Shown: positions 25,465 through 34,350 of the stretch, one piece after another
Numbering within the stretch: the stretch's first letter is position 1
Layout: each line of letters opens with the position of its first letter
Assembly: GCA_019119775.1 (NCBI GenBank)
Contig: DWWL01000027.1
Span: 1 to 64,000 of the forward strand
Direction: 5' to 3'
Length of the DNA stretch: 64,000 nucleotides
DNA from: Candidatus Lachnoclostridium pullistercoris
Lineage (GTDB): Bacteria; Bacillota; Clostridia; Lachnospirales; Lachnospiraceae
Made by a program: the position numbers and the translations under genes
The notes under the pieces: generated by a model
Told to the model about the DNA's origin: nothing
Database searches by the model: none
The model's input: the letters and a program-made list of their open reading frames with translations, nothing else

Positions 25465-26664
25465 TTACATCATGCCTACAAACATACCGGCTACCAGGGT
25501 AGATACCATGGACACGGCCACGATGCCGGAGATGATCATCTTGGGCATCAGAATTCCGTTTAAGTACTCTCTCTCCTCTTCTGTCTCTCCTACTGCGTTC
25601 ACCGCCTCATCACAGATGATATAGTTGAACGGGAAGCCTAAAAAGCAGTTTAATCCGATTGCCATGGACATGCTCACGGAGAACTTCATCACTTTTCCCA
25701 CCAGGATGGAAGCCACGGCGATGGCGATAGAGGCCATCACCAGGAAACCAAAGATCGGAACGATCAGTCCGAACAGCTGCTGGGGAGTGGAATCTGCAAA
25801 GTTTCTCATGAAGGACGCCGTCAGACACAGCTGCAGGATTCCCATGGACTGTGCTTTCTTAAGCGGTTCTTTCTCCAGGAAGCCACACATAACACCGATC
25901 ACGCCGATGGCGATCTCCAGTATGGTCTGGCTGAAGAACTGTCCGGTAAACAGGTTGATGATGTACACGATCACGGCCAGAATGCCCAGTTTGGTCAGAT
26001 AATAGGTGGGCGTCTTATACTTTTCCGGGACCATGCTGTTGATCGTTTTCTTCTCGGCCGCTGCCGCCTTGGATACGGCCGCCCCGGATGCGGCAGAAGT
26101 TTTGACGGAAGATTTATTTTTCCGGAACTGCTCGATCATCACTCTTCCCTCTTTTCTCAGGAAAAAGCTGGTGAGCGGGAAGCCGAAAAAGCCCTGGAAC
26201 ACGAAGATTAACGTGGCCAGCATGGCAATCTCCGGAAGGCCCATGGCAGCCGCCTGATCACTCATGATGATCGTGGCCATTCCGCCTCCTGTCAGAGGCG
26301 GCACAGCGGCCAGAGCCATATCTTTTCCGAATACAGCGCTTCCGATGGGCGTCACGATTACTACAATGCCCGCCACGGCAGCCAAAATGACAATAACTGT
26401 CTTCCACTCAGATTTGATCTGCTGAATGTCAAACATGGTGCCGATGTTGATCAGTACGAACAACAGCATCACCTGGCGCATGGAATTGACCATGGCCGTG
26501 TCCAGAATATCTCTGGGAAACAGGCCAGACCAGTAGCCGGCCAGAAAAATAACAGAAACTACCAGAAGAGACGGCACTCTCGCCTTCGTCTTCTTTGTGA
26601 CAATCTCCGCGATGTACATGGCAATAAATACGGTAGTAAGCGCCGTTACTAATGTCCACTGCAT
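25465..26664 (-). CDS. Putative polytopic transporter (unrecognised family)
   Basis: 399 residues, about ten membrane helices in two halves, split by a soluble Ala/Ser/Lys-rich loop (about residues 170-200). Conserved-looking glycine motifs appear in each half (PPLTGGGMATII near 122; LNCFLGFPFNYIICDEA near 345). This inverted-repeat layout recalls GltS-like carriers, but I do not recognise the family. It lies 23 bp after the M20 amidohydrolase, so it may import that enzyme's substrate or export its product. AGGGAGG precedes the ATG. Confidence 0.7.
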   Translation of the reverse strand: MQWTLVTALTTVFIAMYIAEIVTKKTKARVPSLLVVSVIFLAGYWSGLFPRDILDTAMVNSMRQVMLLFVLINIGTMFDIQQIKSEWKTVIVILAAVAGIVVIVTPIGSAVFGKDMALAAVPPLTGGGMATIIMSDQAAAMGLPEIAMLATLIFVFQGFFGFPLTSFFLRKEGRVMIEQFRKNKSSVKTSAASGAAVSKAAAAEKKTINSMVPEKYKTPTYYLTKLGILAVIVYIINLFTGQFFSQTILEIAIGVIGVMCGFLEKEPLKKAQSMGILQLCLTASFMRNFADSTPQQLFGLIVPIFGFLVMASIAIAVASILVGKVMKFSVSMSMAIGLNCFLGFPFNYIICDEAVNAVGETEEEREYLNGILMPKMIISGIVAVSMVSTLVAGMFVGMM

Positions 26665-26687
26665 ACTGTTTTTTCCTCCCTATCTCA

Positions 26688-27887
26688 TCAATTTTTCCCA
26701 AGTAATTCCGCGGCAAAGAATACGGTGCACTCCACCGCCTTCTCAAGCGCTCTCTCATCCATATCAAACTGGGGATTGTGGTGCGCCGCTCCGGACCCAA
26801 GCTCCCGGTTGCGGATGCCGACAAAGGCAAAAACACCGGGATATTTCTGGAGATAGCGTCCAAATGTCTCCGTGGCCATCCAGGGTTCCGTCTCCGTCAG
26901 ATTCTCCTCTCCCACTGCCTTCGCCGCTGCCTTTGCAGCTATGGCGGACATGTCCGGATCGTTGATGGTAGCGTTGTTGAACACCATTTTTCTGTTGTAG
27001 CGGATGGTGCATCCATGGATTCCCGCTGTGCCCTCGATCACCCGGCAGAGAATGTCCATGGCTTTTTTTCCGGCCTCATAATCATAAAAGCGCATACTTC
27101 CGATAAACCGGCCTTCATTCTCAATCACGTTGGGCTTTGTTCCCACCTGGATGCAGCCCACAGAAAACGTCACCATCTCATCAGGAGCCAGACGGGCCTT
27201 CAAAAGAGCCGGAGCCTGAGCCAGGATCTGCACAATGCAGGCTCCCGGATCCACACACAGATCCGGACGGCTGCCGTGACCTCCTTCTCCCTGTACGGTC
27301 ACGTCAAAAGCTCCCACCGAAGCCATTCTCGGCCCCGGCTGTACAGAAACCTTTCCGCAGTCTAGATCGGCATACAGGTGAAGTGCCCACGCATGGTCTA
27401 TGTGATAGTGGCTTAATGCCTCCAGCATGGCATCAATGCTCCAGCCGCCTTCCTCCGCCTGCTCGAAGCAGAACATGATCGTTCCGCATAAGGATTCTTT
27501 GATCTGCGTCAGAACCTTCAGGGCCCCCAGAAGAACTGCCATGTGGCCGTCATGGCCGCACAGATGTCCCACTCCCGGAATTTTTGACACGCATTCTTTC
27601 TTTCCCACCAGATTATTCTCTGATTCCTGGGTGGACAGCGCGTCCATGTCACTGCGAAGCAGCAAAGTCTGTCCCGGCCTTCCCGTTTCCAGGCGGCCAA
27701 TGATCCCGTAGTCCCCCACCAGCTCATAGGGAAGCCCCATCTGGTCCAGCTCCCGCTTTATCACCTCGCAGGTATTCTTCTCCTTCATGCTTACTTCCGG
27801 ATTCTCGTGGAAATACCGGCGCATTTTAATCACATAATCTTCCTGTTCTCTGGCCAGCTCCTTGATTTTTTCATCCAGCATACCCAT
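26688..27887 (-). CDS. M20-family amidohydrolase (HipO/AbgB-like)
   Basis: 399 residues from the ATG at 27887 (GGAGG five bases upstream). Metal and catalytic motifs: RSDMDAL, GHLCGHDGHMA, EQAEEGG, a lid-domain His in GEGGHGSRP and AAHHNPQFD at the C-terminus. Such enzymes hydrolyse N-acyl amino acids, peptides or aminobenzoyl-glutamate. The start overlaps the MFS stop by 17 bp. With MFS and transporter it forms an uptake-and-hydrolysis unit under the divergent LysR protein. Confidence 0.9.
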   Translation of the reverse strand: MGMLDEKIKELAREQEDYVIKMRRYFHENPEVSMKEKNTCEVIKRELDQMGLPYELVGDYGIIGRLETGRPGQTLLLRSDMDALSTQESENNLVGKKECVSKIPGVGHLCGHDGHMAVLLGALKVLTQIKESLCGTIMFCFEQAEEGGWSIDAMLEALSHYHIDHAWALHLYADLDCGKVSVQPGPRMASVGAFDVTVQGEGGHGSRPDLCVDPGACIVQILAQAPALLKARLAPDEMVTFSVGCIQVGTKPNVIENEGRFIGSMRFYDYEAGKKAMDILCRVIEGTAGIHGCTIRYNRKMVFNNATINDPDMSAIAAKAAAKAVGEENLTETEPWMATETFGRYLQKYPGVFAFVGIRNRELGSGAAHHNPQFDMDERALEKAVECTVFFAAELLGKN

Positions 27888-29076
27888 TTTCTCCTCCATT
27901 CTCATAAGTGTTTTGTCTTTTTGTTTCTATCTTTTTCTGCCCGCCAAGCAAAACGGCTGACAGGAAAAATCCCGCAATACAGACGGCCGAAGCCCCCAGG
28001 TAAATGGCCGGGTAGCCTGCGCTCTCCGCCAGGACTCCCCATACGGCGGCTCCAAAGCCTGTCCCAATATCGGAAAAAAGCTGATAGGTGGCGTTTCCTG
28101 CTCCCCTGCGTTCCGGCAGCACCCGCTTCATGGCAGCTTTCTGAAGGGACGGCATCACCGCTCCCTGTCCCAGTCCCAGAAGCACTGCCAGAACCATAAG
28201 ACCAGTCAGCGATCTCGCCCTCACAATCCCTGCAAAAGCTGCGGCCATCAGCGCCATGGCGGCCATCACCACCATCCTCTCGCTTTTTTTATCCACAACC
28301 TTTCCGACGATCAGGCGCACCGCGATCATTCCTGCGGCATAGACCAGAAAGAAAGAACCAATACTACCGATCCCAGTCTCTTTCGCGTAGGACGCAATGT
28401 ACGAGATCACGGAAGTAAAACTGAATACTGCCAAAAGCTCCAGAAACGACGCCGGCAGAGCTGCAGGTTCCAGCACTTCCCTCAGCCGGAAACTGATGGA
28501 ATCCTTTCTCGGCGCCCTGTAGATTACAAGCGCTCCCATCACTCCCGCGGCAATCAGCACCAGAGTGGCTGCCAGATAAAGGCCCCTGTAGTTATTTCCC
28601 ACTCCCAGACCGATCAGCCACAGGCCGGCCGCCGGTCCGATCGCCATCGCCACTGAATTTCCCAGGGTATAAAATCCCATTCCCTCGCCCAGTCTTGCAG
28701 GCGGCGTCACATCTGCTACAGCCGCGCCTGAAGCTGTGGTAATACAGGATAATCCGGCTCCGAACAGAAGCTGCATGGCGGCGATCACCCAGATTTTTGG
28801 AAACAGGGCGATGACCAGAGTGGAGCAGGCAAACATTCCGGCTCCGATCACCATAAAGCTCCTTCTTCCGTACCGGTCCGTCAGCGGCCCTGATACCAGC
28901 CGAACAGCGATGGATGCCACCGTCAAAAGCAGGGTCAGTTTTCCGGCCTCCGCCGTGTTTCCTCCCGCCCATGTCACCAGCATGGGAAAGGTAGACATGG
29001 CCATCTGCCTCACAGTAAAGGCCGCCAGGGTAATCAGTACCAGAAGTGAGAAGTTTTTTGTCCACAATTTCTCCAT
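27871..29076 (-). CDS. MFS transporter
   Basis: 401 residues from an ATG at 29076, nine bases after GGAGG; earlier in-frame starts extend into the promoter. Twelve helices; the motif GPLTDRYGRRSFM in the 2-3 loop is the standard MFS signature, and the matching VGKVVDKKSERMV lies in the second half. Substrate unknown; the coupled M20 amidohydrolase suggests an acylated amino acid or short peptide. First gene of the operon. Confidence 0.88.
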   Translation of the reverse strand: MEKLWTKNFSLLVLITLAAFTVRQMAMSTFPMLVTWAGGNTAEAGKLTLLLTVASIAVRLVSGPLTDRYGRRSFMVIGAGMFACSTLVIALFPKIWVIAAMQLLFGAGLSCITTASGAAVADVTPPARLGEGMGFYTLGNSVAMAIGPAAGLWLIGLGVGNNYRGLYLAATLVLIAAGVMGALVIYRAPRKDSISFRLREVLEPAALPASFLELLAVFSFTSVISYIASYAKETGIGSIGSFFLVYAAGMIAVRLIVGKVVDKKSERMVVMAAMALMAAAFAGIVRARSLTGLMVLAVLLGLGQGAVMPSLQKAAMKRVLPERRGAGNATYQLFSDIGTGFGAAVWGVLAESAGYPAIYLGASAVCIAGFFLSAVLLGGQKKIETKRQNTYENGGENGYAG

Positions 29077-29113
29077 TTTCATCATCCTCCGACTTTCTTC
29101 TTCCAGTACCTTT

Positions 29114-29177
29114 ATTCTATTTTCACAAATGCTAAAAGTCGAATATCTTTTTCGTCCGTTCATAACCATATGGTTAT
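29114..29177 (-). promoter_or_regulatory. MFS/M20 operon promoter with upstream LysR-type palindrome
   Basis: TTCGAC (29138-29143), 18 bp and TAGAAT (29114-29119) on the minus strand form a promoter. A perfect 16-bp palindrome, ATAACCATATGGTTAT (29162-29177), is centred about 62 bp upstream of the expected start, the usual place of a LysR activator site. Confidence 0.7.
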
Positions 29178-29335
29178 AGCTGAAGCCGTCAAATGGATCT
29201 GCGGGTATTTCTCCCGGCTCGTTTTATGAGAAAATAAATGGATTGAAAATTTATGGGAAATTTAATACAATAAGAAATTAAGATTTGCTGTTTCTGATAT
29301 ATTGCAGATAATTTTTTAGAAAGGAGGGCGCAGAT

Positions 29336-30208
29336 ATGAACCTGCTGGCCCTGCGCTATTTTTGTGAAGTGGCCCGCTGCGGCAATGTGACCGAAGTGAG
29401 CAGGCGGCTCCACGTCTCTCAGCCCGCCGTGAGCAAGAGCATCCACGGGCTGGAGGCGGAGCTTAACTGCACCCTTCTGACCCACACATCAGCGGGAATG
29501 GAATTGACGGAAAAAGGAGAACTGTTTTATGAGAAAGCCAGCGCGGCCCTGGATCTTCTGGATGAGGGGCAGAGGCTGATCGCCCCTTCTCCCCTGGCAT
29601 CCGCGAAGACTCTGCGGATCGTCTCCTTTGTCCGCTTTGATTTCCTGCCCGAGCTCTACTTAGCCTTCCAGAAGCGGTATCCGGAAATCTCCCTGGAGAT
29701 CCGCCATGCCACCTACCGCACAATCCTAAAAGAACACGAGTATGACGTGGCAATCCTGCCCGATTCCTGCCTCTCCTCCCACCAGGACTCTGTCTTTCTC
29801 CTGGAAGACGAATTTATGCTGGCCGTTCCCGGCACCCATCCCCTGGCGGACAGAGATCAGGTCACTCTGGAGGAAGTAAAAAACGAACCTTTTGTGGCCA
29901 TGGATTTAAATTTTCCGGCCCGCCAGTATCTGGAAAAAATATGCAGGCAGGCGGGCTTTCAGCCTGTCATCACCATGGAATGCGACGAATTTTCCACCTA
30001 TACGCGCTTTGTCCAGGCCGGCTACGGCCTATCTCTCGTCTCCACTTTGAGCAGCCTCCGTCTGACTGACCAGGTGCGTTTTCTCCATATCAGCAGCCCT
30101 CGCTGCTCCCGCATGATCTATCTCGCGTGGCCTTCCTCCCGGAGCGGATATCCTGCTCCGCGCACATTTGTAAATTTCTGCCGGGATTACGTAAAACAGT
30201 TTCTGTGA
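29336..30208 (+). CDS. LysR-family transcriptional regulator
   Basis: 290 residues. HTH at residues 1-60 (CGNVTEVSRRLHVSQPAVSKSIHGLE) and a two-lobed ligand domain. AAGGAGG precedes the ATG. It is divergent from the MFS/M20 operon, with the 16-bp palindrome between them, so it very probably controls that operon and itself. Confidence 0.92.
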   Translation: MNLLALRYFCEVARCGNVTEVSRRLHVSQPAVSKSIHGLEAELNCTLLTHTSAGMELTEKGELFYEKASAALDLLDEGQRLIAPSPLASAKTLRIVSFVRFDFLPELYLAFQKRYPEISLEIRHATYRTILKEHEYDVAILPDSCLSSHQDSVFLLEDEFMLAVPGTHPLADRDQVTLEEVKNEPFVAMDLNFPARQYLEKICRQAGFQPVITMECDEFSTYTRFVQAGYGLSLVSTLSSLRLTDQVRFLHISSPRCSRMIYLAWPSSRSGYPAPRTFVNFCRDYVKQFL

Positions 30209-30229
30209 CCTCTTTTGCGATGCTCCCAT

Positions 30230-30985
30230 CTACATCCGGACCGCCAGTTCCCTTCTCCTGCACACCAGCTGCTCCACAAATTCTGTGGCCGGGGAGGCCA
30301 GCAGGCGGCTGGGCGGATCGCACTGCACCGCCCGGCCTTTTTCCATCACCAGCGTCCTGGTTCCCAGCTTCAGGGCCTCTTCAATATCATGGGTGACAAA
30401 CATCACCGTCAGGTTTCTCTCCTTCTGTATGCGGAGGATCTCATCCTGCAGCTGGATTCTGGTGATCTCGTCCACCGCCCCAAAGGGCTCGTCCATTAGA
30501 AGGATGTCCGGAGAGGCCGCCAGAGCCCTGGCGATGCCCACCCGCTGCCTCTGTCCGCCGGAAAGTTCTCTGGGAAAGCGGCCCGTCAGGCTCTCATCCA
30601 GACCGACCAGCCGGAGAAGTTCTCCGGCCTTTTTTCTTCCTTCCTCCCCCTTCCAGCCGGAAAGGCCGGAGATGGAAGGCACGTAGGCAATGTTTTTCGC
30701 CACAGTCATGTGGGGAAACAAACCCACGTTCTGAATGGCATAGCCGATATGGCGGCGCAGGCTGACCTGATCCGTCTTCTGCACGTCCTGTCCCCGGACG
30801 AGCACCCGGCCCCCATCCGGGGCGATCAGCCCGTTCACCAGCTTGAGGGCCGTGGTCTTTCCGCAGCCGGAGCGGCCGATGACCGTGAGAAAATCTCCCG
30901 GAAACACGTCCAGGGAAAATTCTCTCAGCACCGGCTCTGCCCCGTAAGACTTTGACACCTGTTCAAAACGAATGATCGGTTCCAT
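30230..30985 (-). CDS. Osmoprotectant ABC transporter ATP-binding protein (OpuCA-like)
   Basis: 251 residues: Walker A GRSGCGKTT, signature [15 protein letters not shown], Walker B ILLMDEPFGAVDEITR (typical of the glycine betaine/choline subgroup), switch FVTHDIEEAL. It is shorter than OpuCA proteins with CBS domains; the regulatory CBS pair is absent. Third gene of the operon, 3 bp after the binding protein. Confidence 0.9.
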   Translation of the reverse strand: MEPIIRFEQVSKSYGAEPVLREFSLDVFPGDFLTVIGRSGCGKTTALKLVNGLIAPDGGRVLVRGQDVQKTDQVSLRRHIGYAIQNVGLFPHMTVAKNIAYVPSISGLSGWKGEEGRKKAGELLRLVGLDESLTGRFPRELSGGQRQRVGIARALAASPDILLMDEPFGAVDEITRIQLQDEILRIQKERNLTVMFVTHDIEEALKLGTRTLVMEKGRAVQCDPPSRLLASPATEFVEQLVCRRRELAVRM

Positions 30986-30988
30986 TCT

Positions 30989-31996
30989 CTACTCCTCCAG
31001 CAGACCTTTTTCTGTCAGGAAGTCTCTGGCCACGTCCTTCTCGTCCTTTCCTTCCACTTCCACCTGGTAGTTGAGATTTGCCATCTCCTGATCGCTTAAA
31101 ATCCCGTCCATCTTCATGAGGGCATCCTCCAGCCCCGGAAACTTCTCCAGGGAATCCTGGCGGACAACTGTAGAGCAGTAGTAATTGACCTGAAGGTGCT
31201 TGTCATCCTCCAGCGCCCTCACATCCATGGCCTCATTGCCCAGCTGCGCGTCTGTGGTGTAGGCGTTGGTCACGTCAATGTCTCCGGACGCCAGCGCCTG
31301 ATATTTTAAGCCGATGTCGATGTCGGCCACCTTTCCGAACTCCAGGCCGTACGTCTCACAGAGTGCCGGGAAACCGTCCTCCCGCTCCAGATAATCCGGG
31401 TTTCCGCCGAAAGTCAGCTCTCCCGCCACAGGAGCTAAGTCGCTGGTCTTTGTCAGACCGTACTCGTCGGCCACCTCTCCCCGCACCACCACGGTGTAGG
31501 TGTTGTTGAAGCCGTAGAGTCCCAGCCAGGTCATGCCGTATTTTTCCTCGTACTCCTTCTTTAACTCCTCAAACATCTCCTCATCGGTCATTCCGTCCGC
31601 AGAGTGTCCCAGCACCAGGACCCAGCCGCTGGACGTGTACTCCGGATACAGGTCAAATTCCCCCGCCTCCATGGCCGGCTGAATATTGCTGGTTCCTCCG
31701 CCGATCCCTTTGGTGATCTCCACAGAATATCCCGTCTCATTTTCAATGAGCAGGCCCAGCATTTCTCCCAGAATGTACTGCTCTGTCATAGGCTTCGTGG
31801 CAATGCGCACCGGATCTGTGACCGCGGCTGCCCCGCCGTCCTTCTCCGCCGCCTGGCTGCTCTCCGCTGCCGTCTCCTCTTTGGCTGCTTCGCTCTCCGC
31901 TCCAGTCTCCTTTGCGCCGCCGCCTCCGCAGCCCGCCATAGTTCCCACAAGGGCCGCTGCCAGAGCCGCGGCCGTCCACAATTTCATTTTCTTCAT
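30989..31996 (-). CDS. Osmoprotectant ABC transporter substrate-binding lipoprotein
   Basis: 335 residues from the ATG at 31996 (GAGG upstream). Signal peptide with lipobox TMAGC near residue 22, followed by a Gly/Glu/Ala-rich spacer, then an OpuAC/ProX-type binding domain (EYTSSGW, YTTDAQLGNEAM). The mature protein should be lipid-anchored outside the membrane, binding a quaternary amine such as glycine betaine, choline or carnitine. It lies 1 bp after the permease gene. Confidence 0.9.
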   Translation of the reverse strand: MKKMKLWTAAALAAALVGTMAGCGGGGAKETGAESEAAKEETAAESSQAAEKDGGAAAVTDPVRIATKPMTEQYILGEMLGLLIENETGYSVEITKGIGGGTSNIQPAMEAGEFDLYPEYTSSGWVLVLGHSADGMTDEEMFEELKKEYEEKYGMTWLGLYGFNNTYTVVVRGEVADEYGLTKTSDLAPVAGELTFGGNPDYLEREDGFPALCETYGLEFGKVADIDIGLKYQALASGDIDVTNAYTTDAQLGNEAMDVRALEDDKHLQVNYYCSTVVRQDSLEKFPGLEDALMKMDGILSDQEMANLNYQVEVEGKDEKDVARDFLTEKGLLEE

Positions 31997-31997
31997 G

Positions 31998-32642
31998 TCA
32001 GCTACCTCTCTTTTTAAAGTATTTTTCCAGTTTACCCAGAACCAGGTCAAAGATCAGGGCCAGCAGGGCGATGAGAATACTGCCCGCCGCCGTCATGGCC
32101 GGATTGTAGATCGTGATTCCCCGGTAAATCGCCACTCCCAGACCGCCGGCGCCCACAAAGGACGCGATTCCGGCCACAGAAATGGTCATAACCACCATAT
32201 TCCGCACTCCTGCCAGGATCACTCCCGCTGCCATGGGGAGCTTGACCCGCACAAGAGTCTGCATTCTGGTGCTGCCCATGCCTTCCGCCGCCTCCAGAAT
32301 ATCCCGGTCCAGCGTGGTCAGGCCCACATAAGTGTTGCGCACCATAGGCATGATTCCGTAGATTGTGAGGGCGATCACCGCCGTCTTGTTGCCGATGCCG
32401 CTGAACGGGATCAGAATGCCTAACAGGGAAATGGCCGGGATGGTGTACATCACGTTGCACACGCCCATCACCGCCGGCGCGATCTTCGGATGCTCGGAGA
32501 TCCAGATCCCCAGCAGCAGGCCGATGGTGAGGGAGATGGCAATGGCGCTGAGCGCCAGCACAATGTGATCGGCAAGCAGGCCGGCAAACCAGTCTGCTCT
32601 CTCCCGGTACAGGGTAAAAATGGATGACAACAGTTCCATCAT
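31998..32642 (-). CDS. Osmoprotectant ABC transporter permease
   Basis: 214 residues from the ATG at 32642 (AGGAGG nearby; an upstream GTG forms part of that site). About five or six membrane helices, with the EAA-loop seen as EAAEGMGSTRMQTLVRVKLPMA. Only one permease gene is present, so it probably acts as a homodimer, unlike OpuC systems with two. First gene of the operon. Confidence 0.9.
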   Translation of the reverse strand: MMELLSSIFTLYRERADWFAGLLADHIVLALSAIAISLTIGLLLGIWISEHPKIAPAVMGVCNVMYTIPAISLLGILIPFSGIGNKTAVIALTIYGIMPMVRNTYVGLTTLDRDILEAAEGMGSTRMQTLVRVKLPMAAGVILAGVRNMVVMTISVAGIASFVGAGGLGVAIYRGITIYNPAMTAAGSILIALLALIFDLVLGKLEKYFKKRGS

Positions 32643-32766
32643 GTTTACATCCTCCTTCACTGCGGACGTTCTCCCGAAACAATCCGGAAAGCAGTCCGGG
32701 CAACAGGCAGAGATCTTTTCCCCGTCCTGACTGCCGCAGATCTTCCGGATTTCGGCCCGGAGGTTC

Positions 32767-32795
32767 TTGCGTCCGCCGTACCCGCATATTATAAT
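32767..32795 (+). promoter_or_regulatory. Promoter of the DUF3842 gene
   Basis: TTGCGT (32767-32772), 17 bp, TATAAT (32790-32795), about 50 bp upstream of the gene. The same TATAAT region also reads as a -10 on the minus strand toward the osmoprotectant operon, with a weaker -35. Confidence 0.6.
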
Positions 32796-32845
32796 ACATT
32801 TATGCGCAGCTTGTACACATAAAAAAACAGACAGGAGTTAAATTT

Positions 32846-33262
32846 ATGAAAATTATCGTGATCGACGGCCAGGGCGGCAAAATGGGAAAAGGCGTGGTGG
32901 AGCAGTTAAAAAAGGCCCGCCCGGAGCTGGAACTGATCGCCGTGGGGACCAACAGCATCGCCACCTCCGCCATGTTAAAAGCCGGGGCGGACGCGGGAGC
33001 CACGGGTGAAAATCCAGTGATCGTCAACAGCAGAGACGCGGACATTATCATCGGACCCATCGGCATCGTCATCGCCAATTCTCTTCTGGGAGAGATCACT
33101 CCGGCCATGGCCGTGGCCGTGGGGAGCAGCCCCGCCCAGAAGATCCTCATTCCTTCCAGCCGCTGCCATCAGTTTGTGGCCGGGTGCCGGGAACTGCCTC
33201 TGGGGGCCTATATCCGAGAGGTTGTGGAGCGGGTGGATGAGCTGCTGGGGGAGAAGGACTGA
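32846..33262 (+). CDS. DUF3842 family protein
   Basis: 138 residues. Rossmann-like start KIIVIDGQGGKMGKGVVEQL and later DADIIIGPIGIVIANSLLGEIT and KILIPSSRCHQFVAG. Small clostridial proteins of this type have no known function; the nucleotide-binding look is inference. ACAGGAG precedes the ATG. It stands alone, divergent from the osmoprotectant operon and convergent with McrC. Confidence 0.88.
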   Translation: MKIIVIDGQGGKMGKGVVEQLKKARPELELIAVGTNSIATSAMLKAGADAGATGENPVIVNSRDADIIIGPIGIVIANSLLGEITPAMAVAVGSSPAQKILIPSSRCHQFVAGCRELPLGAYIREVVERVDELLGEKD

Positions 33263-33294
33263 AGGACTTCCTCCCCGGCAGATTCTCCAAACTC

Positions 33295-34350
33295 TCAGGC
33301 GAGATACTCCTTCGCAATCTCATCCAGCCGGGCGGCAATCAGGGAGAATTCCTGATTCAAATCCAGGGATTTCACTCCGATCCTGCTGCCGCCCATAAAA
33401 AAGGTGCCGTCCGGAGCTATTGTCTCCCCGGTTTTTGCATACAGCAGCAGGCCGGAGACATTTCCCGCTCCGGCTGCGTCCTGGTTTTTTACATAGGTAA
33501 AAATCTGATACAGATTGGCAGAATGAAACGTGGTTTTTTCGTACTGTTTCTGCATGATCCGGCTATAATATTTGGCGTCTATAATCAGTATTTTTTCCTG
33601 ATTTCTCAAAAAAATATCGGTCTGCATAACTGGGAGAAAACGGATCATCCGTTCCTCCGTTTCCGGATCCAGGTTCCATTTTACCTGGGCCGCCTTCACC
33701 TCTGTCAGATATGAGTGATGTTTCTTAAAATATTCCAGTACAAATCTTTCATAGAGCCGGTGCATATGACTCTCAGAAAAGGCTGCCATCTTATAATGTC
33801 CCTTTTCTGTAGTCTGCAGCATTCCGTTCAGCACAAAATAGCAGATGTTCATGAGCATTTCATAGTTTTTACTGCTGCGCTGATACCGAAGTCCGGACCA
33901 TCGGATCTCTGAAATTTCAACAAGATCGATTTTCTCAAAAAACAGCAGCGCCCTTTTCAGGTCTTTCCTGCGTTCCGCATTTACACCGGGATCTCTCATC
34001 AGAATCACCATCGTCGTCTTCAGGATCTGATTGAAAATATTATTGGCCGACAGTTCATCATGTTCACAGGACAGCATTCTTTTCTGACGGATCTTATTCT
34101 CAATCGTACCGCAGAGATTCAGTTTTCCCCTCATTCCAGAGAGATTTTCCGTCACTGTGACGTATTCCCTGTACAGTCCCTGCTTCAGCTGCCAGGACAC
34201 GCCTTTAAACAGGATCGCCGCAAACAGATCCTGAATCTGCTCAAAGTTCTCTGATGCAACCTCCTCAAAATTCTTCCTCTGAAGCACCCGGAACGCATAA
34301 GTAAGCATATAATAGATATTTTTGATCAGAATTCCCTTATCCTCAGTCAT
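33295..34350 (-). CDS. McrC-like subunit of a modification-dependent restriction system
   Basis: 351 residues. The N-terminal half binds the AAA partner in this family; the C-terminal PD-(D/E)XK nuclease core is seen as MQTDIFLRNQEKILIIDAKYY (Asp, then Asp-x-Lys, near residues 250-275). It overlaps the McrB gene by 8 bp. The complex cleaves DNA carrying modified bases. Composition is more AT-rich than flanking genes, suggesting acquisition by transfer. Confidence 0.88.
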   Translation of the reverse strand: MTEDKGILIKNIYYMLTYAFRVLQRKNFEEVASENFEQIQDLFAAILFKGVSWQLKQGLYREYVTVTENLSGMRGKLNLCGTIENKIRQKRMLSCEHDELSANNIFNQILKTTMVILMRDPGVNAERRKDLKRALLFFEKIDLVEISEIRWSGLRYQRSSKNYEMLMNICYFVLNGMLQTTEKGHYKMAAFSESHMHRLYERFVLEYFKKHHSYLTEVKAAQVKWNLDPETEERMIRFLPVMQTDIFLRNQEKILIIDAKYYSRIMQKQYEKTTFHSANLYQIFTYVKNQDAAGAGNVSGLLLYAKTGETIAPDGTFFMGGSRIGVKSLDLNQEFSLIAARLDEIAKEYLA

